From positions 1 to 9,502 of the forward strand of contig NZ_JAYGHY010000081.1 of NCBI RefSeq assembly GCF_034931305.1: a DNA stretch of 9,502 nt. The letters are read 5' to 3'. Positions 1 through 5,757 of the stretch are shown in pieces (position 1 is the first letter of the stretch; every line of letters begins with the position of its first letter). Source of the stretch: Cyanobium gracile_A (GTDB lineage Bacteria > Cyanobacteriota > Cyanobacteriia > PCC-6307 > Cyanobiaceae). The notes beneath the pieces are model-generated. The model did no database searches. It was not told the origin of the DNA and saw only the letters and a list, made by a program, of their open reading frames with translations. The translations under genes and the position numbers were made by a program.

Positions 1-468
1 ACCAAGGCCCCCCGGGCAGCCCGCGCTGCCGCACCGGCCCGCCAGCCGCGGCGGACTCCCGCCACCACCGCCCGCTCCAGCGCCTCCAGCCCCAGCCGCC
101 GCGGCAGCGGTGGCGCCGGCACCCCCCCCACGACCCCCACCACTCCCCGTACCCCCTCCATGGCCTCCACCATCCACGGCATCGCCCTCGGTCTGATCGA
201 AACCCGTGGCCTGGTGCCGGCGATCGAGGCAGCGGACGCCATGACCAAAGCCGCCGAAGTCACCCTGATCGCCCGCGAGTTCGTCGGCGGCGGCTACGTC
301 ACCGTGATGGTGCGTGGTGAAACCGGTGCCGTGAACGCGGCCGTCAGGGCGGGAGCCGACGCCTGCGAGCGGGTGGGCGACGGCCTGGTGGCCGCCCACA
401 TCATTGCCCGTCCCCACAGCGAAGTGGAGCCTGCCCTGGCGGCTTCCGGCGTCGGCCGCAGGGGCTGA
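1..468 (+). CDS. csoS1E: Carboxysome shell protein, single BMC domain with basic N-terminal extension (CsoS1E-like), 5' end missing
   Basis: Hexamer-forming BMC-H protein that would tile the facets of the alpha-carboxysome shell and offer a central pore for metabolites. The BMC core runs from about base 175 to 440 and has the CsoS1 hallmarks: GLIETRGLVPAIEAADAM, the FVGGGYVTV pore-loop region, VRGETGAVNAAVRAGADAC and GDGLVAAHIIARPHSEVE. The frame stays open without a stop from base 1 to the ATG at 160. Those 53 codons encode a low-complexity A/P/R/T/S/G stretch with nine Arg, one Lys and no Asp or Glu, ending in Thr-Pro repeats. I therefore take the gene as starting upstream of the window. 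The alternative is a plain 102-residue CsoS1 starting at 160. CsoS1E is the name used for alpha-cyanobacterial CsoS1 paralogues with N-terminal extensions. The assignment to that paralogue rests on the extension and on the position just before the bacterioferritin gene. The BMC call is near certain; the paralogue name is less so. Confidence 0.82.
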   Translation, partial: TKAPRAARAAAPARQPRRTPATTARSSASSPSRRGSGGAGTPPTTPTTPRTPSMASTIHGIALGLIETRGLVPAIEAADAMTKAAEVTLIAREFVGGGYVTVMVRGETGAVNAAVRAGADACERVGDGLVAAHIIARPHSEVEPALAASGVGRRG

Positions 469-473
469 TCCCC
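461..473 (+). promoter_or_regulatory. Small possible hairpin over the shell-gene stop and the ferritin-gene ribosome binding site
   Basis: GGGG at 461-464 can pair with CCCC at 470-473 across a 5-base loop. The arm contains most of the only Shine-Dalgarno-like sequence (AGGGG, 460-464), the loop covers most of the shell-gene TGA, and the hairpin ends one base before the ATG at 474. A ribosome finishing the shell gene would open it, so it could couple translation of the two genes. A four-pair stem is short and could be chance in GC-rich DNA. Confidence 0.3.
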
Positions 474-941
474 ATGGACGCCGCCCATCCGCGCGTCCTC
501 GGCTACCTGGGCCGCGCGTTGAGCCTGGAACTGTCCGCTGTGCAGCAGTACATGACCCAGGCCTCCCTTGTGGAGCTCTGGGGCGAGCTCGAGGCCGCCG
601 AACGCTTCCGCCAGGAAACGGTGGAGGAACTGCGGCATGCCGAACGGCTGGTGCAGCGCATGCTCCAGCTGGGGGTGGCACCGGCCGCGTCCCAGCTGCG
701 GCCGGTGGGCCATGCCGCCGATCTGGTCGGTCTGCTGCGCCTCGATGCCGACCTCGAACAGGATCTGATCCAGCACTACGCCGAAGCCACACGCTTCTGT
801 CTGCTGATCGGCGATCACAACAATGAGGCCTTCTTCCGAACCCTGAGGGACGAAGAACAGCAGCATGGGGAGGTGCTGGCGGCCTGGCTGGACAGCCTGG
901 GCAACGCCCAGTCCAGGTCCCTGCAAAGGGCCACCTTCTGA
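474..941 (+). CDS. Bacterioferritin-like di-iron protein of the carboxysome locus, no heme-ligand Met
   Basis: Ferritin-fold four-helix protein of 155 residues, the usual bacterioferritin length (about 155-160). Every ferroxidase ligand of E. coli bacterioferritin is present, shifted by one: E19, E52, H55, E95, E128 and H131, with Y26 also kept. Flanking family motifs include LELSAVQQY, ELRHAERL and DEEQQHGEVL. The heme-ligating Met of classical Bfr (E. coli Met52) is Leu53 here, so intersubunit heme is not expected. The ATG at 474 lies five bases after the shell gene stop with AGGGG upstream. Known alpha-carboxysome loci, such as that of Halothiobacillus, have a bacterioferritin-like gene after the csoS1 genes. 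Its job there is unsettled; iron storage or redox protection of the carboxysome are guesses. The protein has no signal peptide or membrane segment, so it should be cytosolic. The fold and active-site call is firm. Confidence 0.9.
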   Translation: MDAAHPRVLGYLGRALSLELSAVQQYMTQASLVELWGELEAAERFRQETVEELRHAERLVQRMLQLGVAPAASQLRPVGHAADLVGLLRLDADLEQDLIQHYAEATRFCLLIGDHNNEAFFRTLRDEEQQHGEVLAAWLDSLGNAQSRSLQRATF

Positions 942-952
942 CGTCCCTTCCA

Positions 953-2797
953 TTGCCGGACACCCTTCCCCTGTCGATCCAGCTCAGCTGGCTGATCCCC
1001 CTCTACGGATTCAGCGGCATGGTGCTGTCGCTGCCATGGGCGACGGGCTGGATCAAACGCAACGGTCCGCGTCCGGCCGCCTACCTCAACCTGCTGGTCA
1101 CCCTGCTGGCGGTGCTGCACGGCAGCCTCGTGCTGCGCGCCGTGCTGGCCCTCGGCCCCCAGCATCTCGACATCGCCTGGTTCGCGGCCGCCGACCTGGA
1201 CCTTCGCATCGGTTTCGATCTCTCCCTCACCAACCTGGCGGCCCTGGAGCTGGTGACGTTCATGAGCCTGGTGGGGCAGGTGTTCGCCCTCGGCTATCTC
1301 GACAAGGAATGGTCCCTGGCGCGCTTCTACGCCCTGGTGGGGTTCTTTGAAGGGGCGATGGCCGGGGTGGTGCTGAGCAGCAACCTGTTCATGAGTTATT
1401 TCCTGCTGGAGATGCTCACCTTGTCCACCTATCTGCTGGTGGGCTTCTGGTACGCCCAGCCCCTGGTGGTGACCGCCGCCCGCGATGCCTTCCTCACCAA
1501 GCGGGTGGGGGATGTGCTGCTGCTGATGGGTGTCGTCACCCTGTCGGCCTGGGCCGGATCGCTGGAGTTCAACGACCTCTACGCCTGGTCGGCCCACCAG
1601 ACCCTGCCGGCCCTGGGGGCCACCCTTCTGGGCCTGGGGCTGATCGCCGGACCGATGGGCAAGTGTGCCCAGTTCCCGATGCACCTCTGGCTGGATGAGG
1701 CCATGGAGGGTCCCAACCCGGCTTCGATCCTGCGCAACTCCGTGGTGGTCACCTGTGGTGCCGTAGTGCTGCTGAAGGTGATGCCCCTGCTGTTGATCTC
1801 GCCGGTGGCGATCGATGTGCTGCTGGCGGTGGGCACCATCAGTGCGCTGGGCGGTGCCCTGGTGGCCATCTCCCAGGTCGACCTGAAGCGGGCCTGTTCT
1901 TACTCCACCACCTCCTATCTGGGACTGGTGTTCGTGGCCATCGCCCTGCAGCAGCCCTTCATCGCCCTGTTGCTGCTCTTCTCCCATGCCCTGGCCAAGG
2001 CCGTGCTGTTCATGAGCGTGGGCAGCGTCATCGCCACCACCAACTGCCAGGACCTCACCGAGCTGGGCGGCCTTGGCTCCCGGATGCCCGCCACCACCAC
2101 CGGATTCCTGGTGGGGGCGGCCGGCCTCACCGGCCTGCTGCCCCTGGGCTGTTTCTGGAGCTTCGGCCTGATGGTGGAGGGGCTGAGCTCCAGGGCTCCG
2201 TTCTTCGCCGCCGTGGTGCTGCTCACCAACGGCCTGACGGCCCTCAACTTCACCAGGGTCTATCGCCAGGTGTTCCTGGGGTCCCCCCACCCCAAGACCC
2301 GCCGGGCGCCGGAGGTGAACTGGCTGATGGCCCTGCCGATGGTGACCGTCGCGGTGCTGGTGCTGGTGACCCCCCTGGTGATGATTCGCATCGACCGGGT
2401 CCCCGGCATCGGGGCCTTCTCGAGCGTCACGGCCCTGGCGCTGGTGGGCAGCGGCCTGGGCGGGCTGCTGGCCGGCAGCCTGGTCCCGCTGGACACCTTC
2501 TGGTCCCGCTCCGTGCGCCAGCCCCTGCGGGTCCTGCAGGACCTGCTCGCCTTCGACTTCTACACCGACCGCATCTACCGGGCCACGATCGTGGCCTTCG
2601 TGGCCGGCCTGGCCCGGATCACCAACGGCTTCGACCAGCTGGTGGTGAACGGGCTGGTCAACCGCATCGCCGACGTCTCAATGGCCTCGGCCGAAAGCCT
2701 GAAGCTGGGGGTGAGCGGCCGGCTGCAGACCTACGTCTTCACCGTGGTGGCGGCGATCGTGCTGTTGGTCAGCAGCCTCGCCTGGCTGGGGAGCTGA
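953..2797 (+). CDS. ndhF4: NDH-1 CO2-uptake subunit NdhF4 (NuoL/MrpA-type antiporter-like)
   Basis: Membrane-arm subunit of the specialised NDH-1 complex (NDH-1MS', with NdhD4 and ChpX/CupB) that converts CO2 to bicarbonate at the thylakoid. The 614-residue product is almost entirely hydrophobic helices. Antiporter landmarks: E153 in the TM5 motif YFLLEML, K237 in KCAQFPMHLWLDEAMEGPNP, and H345/K349 in SHALAKAVLFM. It differs from respiratory NdhF/NuoL. WLPDA is WLDEA, the His at the NuoL-254 position is N262 after R261 (RNSVVV instead of HAATMV), and SKD is S403-F404-G405. This pattern and the place before ndhD and chpX point to the F3/F4 clade, and ChpX plus the cso context favour F4 over F3. 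The start is taken as TTG at 953, 11 bases after the ferritin stop. It lacks a clear Shine-Dalgarno, but the next in-frame ATG at 1019 would cut into the first helix. Confidence 0.92.
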   Translation: MPDTLPLSIQLSWLIPLYGFSGMVLSLPWATGWIKRNGPRPAAYLNLLVTLLAVLHGSLVLRAVLALGPQHLDIAWFAAADLDLRIGFDLSLTNLAALELVTFMSLVGQVFALGYLDKEWSLARFYALVGFFEGAMAGVVLSSNLFMSYFLLEMLTLSTYLLVGFWYAQPLVVTAARDAFLTKRVGDVLLLMGVVTLSAWAGSLEFNDLYAWSAHQTLPALGATLLGLGLIAGPMGKCAQFPMHLWLDEAMEGPNPASILRNSVVVTCGAVVLLKVMPLLLISPVAIDVLLAVGTISALGGALVAISQVDLKRACSYSTTSYLGLVFVAIALQQPFIALLLLFSHALAKAVLFMSVGSVIATTNCQDLTELGGLGSRMPATTTGFLVGAAGLTGLLPLGCFWSFGLMVEGLSSRAPFFAAVVLLTNGLTALNFTRVYRQVFLGSPHPKTRRAPEVNWLMALPMVTVAVLVLVTPLVMIRIDRVPGIGAFSSVTALALVGSGLGGLLAGSLVPLDTFWSRSVRQPLRVLQDLLAFDFYTDRIYRATIVAFVAGLARITNGFDQLVVNGLVNRIADVSMASAESLKLGVSGRLQTYVFTVVAAIVLLVSSLAWLGS

Positions 2798-2806
2798 ACC
2801 GGAACC

Positions 2807-4339
2807 ATGCTGAGCGCCCTGCTGCTGATTCCCTTCGCCGGCGCCCTCGGCCTGCTGTGCTGGCCCGGCGAGCTGGCCACCGAGCGCATCCGCCGCGCGG
2901 CCCTCGGCCTGCTGGTCCTGCAGCTGCTCTGGAGCCTGCGGGTGCTGCTGGCCTTCGATGTCAGCGATCCGGGCCTGCAGTTGCAGGAGTCCTTCGCCTG
3001 GGTCGACAGCATCGGCCTCGATTACCGGCTGGGTGTCGATGGCCTGGCCATGCCGCTGGTGCTGGTCAACGCCGCCCTCACCCTGGTGTCGGCGATCTGC
3101 ACCCGCGATCTCAGCCAGCGTCCCCGCCTCTACTTCGCCCTGCTGCTGGGGATCAGCGGCGCGGTGAACGGGGCCTTCCTGTCAGAAAATCTGCTGCTGT
3201 TCTTCCTCTTCTATGAGCTGGAGCTGATTCCCCTCTGGCTGCTGATCTCCATCTGGGGCGGCGCCAACCGGGGCTATGCCGCCACAAAGTTCCTCATCTT
3301 CACAGCCATCTCGGGCTTCCTGATCCTGGGAGCCTTTCTCGGCCTCTCGCTGTTCACCGGCCAGGCCGATTTCGCCATCCACCCGGTGACCACGGCCCAG
3401 CTGGGCATGGGCACCCAGCTGACGCTGCTGGGGGCCCTGCTGATCGGCTTCGCTATCAAGATCCCGCTGGTGCCCTTCCACACCTGGCTCCCCGATGCCC
3501 ACACCGAGGCCTCCACGCCGGTGTCGGTGCTGCTGGCTGGTGTGCTGCTGAAACTGGGCACCTACGGCCTGCTGCGCTTCTGCCTGGGGATGTTCCCGGA
3601 GGCCTGGGCGTTGCTCGCTCCCTGGCTGGCGGGCTGGGCGGCGGTGTCGGTGCTGTACGGCTCGCTGGCGGCCATCGCCCAGCGGGACATGAAGCGGATG
3701 GTGGCCTACAGCTCCGTGGGCCATATGGGCTACATCCTGTTGGCGGCGGCCGCCGCCACCCCCGTCAGCCTGCTGGGGGCCGTCTTCCAGATGGTCAGCC
3801 ACGGCCTGATCTCCGCCCTGCTGTTCCTGCTGGTCGGCGTGGTCTACCGCAAGACCCGCACGCGGGACCTGGAGGTTCTGCGCGGCCTGCTCAACCCCGA
3901 GCGGGGCCTGCCCTTCACCGGAACGCTGATGATCCTGGGGGTGATGGCCAGCGCCGGCATGCCCGGCATGGCGGGCTTCATCTCCGAATTCCTGGTGTTC
4001 CGCGGCAGCCTCGCCGCCTTCCCGGTGGCCACCCTGCTGTGCATGGTGGGCTCCGGGCTCACGGCGGTGTACTTCCTGCTGCTGGTGAACCGGGCCTTCT
4101 TCGGCCGGCTGGCGGTGACCCCAGCCAGCGGCGATCCGGTGGCCGACTCCCGCCTCGACGTGCGCCTGCCGGCGGTGGCCCTGCGCGAAACCCTGCCTGC
4201 CCTGGCCCTGGCCAGCGGTGTGGTCGGCCTGGGGGTGCTGCCCTGGGGGCTGGGCAAGCTGAGCGAACAGGCCACCACCGCCATGGCCCAGTTGCCGGCT
4301 CTGGTGGCGGCGATCCAGGGCGGAGGGCTGCTGTCATGA
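2807..4339 (+). CDS. ndhD4: NDH-1 CO2-uptake subunit NdhD4 (NuoM-type antiporter-like)
   Basis: Distal proton-channel subunit of the CO2-hydrating NDH-1 complex, partner of NdhF4 and ChpX. The 510-residue polytopic protein matches NdhD/NuoM length and motifs: E137 in FYELELIP, K218 in AIKIPLVPFHTWLPDAHTEA, K249 in VLLKLGTYGLLRF, H332 in SHGL, and E394 in GFISEFLVF. These correspond to NuoM E144, K234, K265 and E407, so the full set of charged proton-path residues is kept, unlike in NdhF4 next door. The ATG at 2807 lies nine bases after the ndhF4 stop. The nearest Shine-Dalgarno-like stretch, GGGGAG at 2788-2793, is somewhat far away, so translational coupling is likely. The 3' end overlaps chpX as ATGA. 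Assignment to the D4 rather than the D3 or D1/D2 class is by operon context; the NdhD family call itself is secure. Confidence 0.92.
   Translation: MLSALLLIPFAGALGLLCWPGELATERIRRAALGLLVLQLLWSLRVLLAFDVSDPGLQLQESFAWVDSIGLDYRLGVDGLAMPLVLVNAALTLVSAICTRDLSQRPRLYFALLLGISGAVNGAFLSENLLLFFLFYELELIPLWLLISIWGGANRGYAATKFLIFTAISGFLILGAFLGLSLFTGQADFAIHPVTTAQLGMGTQLTLLGALLIGFAIKIPLVPFHTWLPDAHTEASTPVSVLLAGVLLKLGTYGLLRFCLGMFPEAWALLAPWLAGWAAVSVLYGSLAAIAQRDMKRMVAYSSVGHMGYILLAAAAATPVSLLGAVFQMVSHGLISALLFLLVGVVYRKTRTRDLEVLRGLLNPERGLPFTGTLMILGVMASAGMPGMAGFISEFLVFRGSLAAFPVATLLCMVGSGLTAVYFLLLVNRAFFGRLAVTPASGDPVADSRLDVRLPAVALRETLPALALASGVVGLGVLPWGLGKLSEQATTAMAQLPALVAAIQGGGLLS
4322..4326 (+). promoter_or_regulatory. 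Shine-Dalgarno GGAGG for chpX
   Basis: GGAGG sits nine bases before the ATG at 4336, inside the last codons of ndhD4. It is the strongest ribosome binding site in the island. It fixes the chpX start at 4336 rather than at any of the longer in-frame options that would run back into ndhD4. Confidence 0.7.
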
Positions 4340-5496
4340 GACCGATCCCCCGTTCCCCCAAGCCGCCCCTCACGTTCAGCGGCGGGTTTCCCTCCAGCGA
4401 CGACCTGGTGGAAACCCTGCTGGCCGGACGCACCCTGCTGGCCGAGTCCCCCGATCACCTGAGTCAGGTGGTGGACGTGCTGGAGAGCTACGGGGAGGTG
4501 CTGGATGCCTACAGCATCAATCTGATTTACCAGGCCGAGAAGCAGTTCCTCAATCCCTTCCCGGTGTTCCGCTTCCTCGACGGTGACCACAGCCCGGCGA
4601 AGATCTGGCGCCATCTGCTGCACGACCGGATCAATTTCGAATATGCGGAGTACTGCCAGAAGGCGATGCTCTGGCACGGCACCGGTGGCCTCGATGCCTA
4701 CCTCGACAGCGAGGCCTTTGCGGCCAACTGCGCCGCCATCGTCGCCCACAAGACCCGCCGCGACCCCCTGCTGGCGGCCCTCAACCCCCTGTTCCCCCAG
4801 TTCCTGAGCGAACTGATCCGCTCGGCGGCCACCACCCATGCCCTGGGCCAGTTCTGGCGGGTGATGAGTGATCTGTTCCTCGATCTGGCCCGGGCCGAGC
4901 GGGACGGGCGGGTGGACTCGATCGCCGCAGTGGTCACGTTCATCAAGGAGGGCCTGGTGGCGGCAGCCGGGGCACCGATCACCTACGCCGTGGAGATCGC
5001 CGGCACCAGCTTCTGGGTGCTCCCCCCCGAGGCGGGCCTCACCTTCCTGGTGGATGTGGCCGTGCCCTACGTCGAAGCGGTGTTCCTCCGCGGCACCCCG
5101 TTCCTGGGCACCGTGTCCTTCAACGCCCAGGCCCAGCAGATCTCCCCCGACCAGGCCCAGTTCATGTATGGCGCCCTCTACGCCGACCCGCTGCCCACCA
5201 TGGGCTCGGGCATCCCGCCCAGCCTGCTGATGCAGGACATGTACCGCCACCTGCCCGACCGCCTGCACCGGACCTACCTGGCCGGCATCCGCGGGGCCGG
5301 GGACGTGCGGGTGAAGATCTGCATGACGTTCCAGAAGGCGATGTTCTGCGTCACCAACGCCGCCATCGCCGGCACCTTCCCCCATCCGCTCGACAGCGAT
5401 GTCCCGGCGCAGCAGGCGGCCAACCGGGCCTACGCCGCCGCCTGGGCCGCCCGCCTCTGCGTGGCCCGCACCGACTGTCTCGACGATCCCGGCTGA
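4336..5496 (+). CDS. chpX: CO2 hydration protein ChpX (CupB), low-affinity NDH-1MS' subunit
   Basis: Soluble 386-residue protein of the CupA/CupB family, which sits on the NdhF/NdhD membrane arm and carries a zinc-dependent, carbonic-anhydrase-like site that turns CO2 into bicarbonate. No membrane segment or signal peptide is visible. Recognisable family stretches are DAYSINLIYQAEKQFLNPFP (about 57-76), KIWRHLLHDRINFEYAEYC (89-107) and the FQKAMFCVTNAAI region near the C-terminus. H93, H96 and H114, together with R92 and R98, lie in the region where I expect the metal site; which of them bind zinc cannot be settled from sequence alone. The start overlaps the ndhD4 stop as ATGA and has GGAGG at 4322-4326. 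I call it ChpX/CupB rather than ChpY/CupA because alpha-cyanobacteria usually carry the F4-D4-ChpX set beside the cso operon, and no cupS-like gene follows. Confidence 0.9.
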   Translation: MRPIPRSPKPPLTFSGGFPSSDDLVETLLAGRTLLAESPDHLSQVVDVLESYGEVLDAYSINLIYQAEKQFLNPFPVFRFLDGDHSPAKIWRHLLHDRINFEYAEYCQKAMLWHGTGGLDAYLDSEAFAANCAAIVAHKTRRDPLLAALNPLFPQFLSELIRSAATTHALGQFWRVMSDLFLDLARAERDGRVDSIAAVVTFIKEGLVAAAGAPITYAVEIAGTSFWVLPPEAGLTFLVDVAVPYVEAVFLRGTPFLGTVSFNAQAQQISPDQAQFMYGALYADPLPTMGSGIPPSLLMQDMYRHLPDRLHRTYLAGIRGAGDVRVKICMTFQKAMFCVTNAAIAGTFPHPLDSDVPAQQAANRAYAAAWAARLCVARTDCLDDPG

Positions 5497-5511
5497 TCTA
5501 GGGTCGGGTTC

Positions 5512-5757
5512 ATGGATCAGCCCTGGACCCGGCGGCCCCGACCCGATCGGCTTGAGCGCCGCATCGAGTTCGACGACTACGAACGCACCCGCACCTTTCT
5601 GGAGCGCCTGAACGGCCTCTCGGAGCAGGAGGGCCGCTTCCCCGACATCAGCTTCGGGCGCACCTATGTGAACCTGACGCTGCGCGCCGAAGCCGACGAG
5701 GACCCCATCGGCGAACCGGAGGAAATCTTCGCCAAGGCCATCGATGGGCTCCTCTAG
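5512..5757 (+). CDS. acRAF: Pterin-4a-carbinolamine-dehydratase-like RuBisCO assembly factor (acRAF)
   Basis: Small 81-residue protein with the PCD-like fold found in alpha-carboxysome loci, where the family member acRAF is known to promote RuBisCO assembly. Landmarks are RPDRLERRIEFDDYERTRTF (about 10-29), LSEQEGRFPDISFGRTYVNLTL (36-57) and an acidic tail with DEDPIGEPEE. Catalytic dehydratases carry a His-His/Asn pair in the EGRFP region; here it is R42-F43, so enzyme activity on pterins is not expected. The ATG at 5512 follows the chpX stop by 15 bases, with TAGGG at 5499-5503 as a modest Shine-Dalgarno. Its 3' end overlaps cbbX by 14 bases, placing an assembly factor and an activase in one translational unit. 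The product is about 20-30 residues shorter than typical PCD enzymes, as expected for acRAF. Confidence 0.87.
   Translation: MDQPWTRRPRPDRLERRIEFDDYERTRTFLERLNGLSEQEGRFPDISFGRTYVNLTLRAEADEDPIGEPEEIFAKAIDGLL
5734..5737 (+). promoter_or_regulatory. Shine-Dalgarno AAGG for cbbX
   Basis: AAGG ends six bases before the ATG at 5744 and lies within the 3' end of acRAF. It supports the overlapping start at 5744 and hence coupled translation of acRAF and cbbX. Confidence 0.5.

Noticed and set aside
568..768. Small plus-strand open frame of 66 codons within the ferritin gene
   Set aside because: Out-of-frame shadow of the bacterioferritin-like gene, Trp/Ser/Arg-rich with no motif.
815..2290. Long open frame of 491 codons on the minus strand opposite ndhF4
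   Set aside because: It is rich in Gln/His/Gly with no family motif and mirrors the codon bias of the real gene. The plus-strand frame is an unmistakable NdhF.
2581..2596. Perfect 16-base palindrome GGCCACGATCGTGGCC
   Set aside because: It lies inside conserved ndhF4 coding sequence with normal codons and no second copy in the window; most likely chance in GC-rich DNA.
4039..4335. Possible N-terminal extension of chpX by 99 codons into ndhD4
   Set aside because: It would overlap ndhD4 by about 300 bases and reads as Gly/Arg/Pro-rich sequence unlike the family. GGAGG at 4322-4326 and the ATGA overlap fix the start at 4336.
3844..5385. Long minus-strand open frame of 513 codons opposite ndhD4 and chpX
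   Set aside because: It spans two well-supported plus-strand genes and reads as low-complexity Gly/His/Gln sequence without domains; an effect of high GC.
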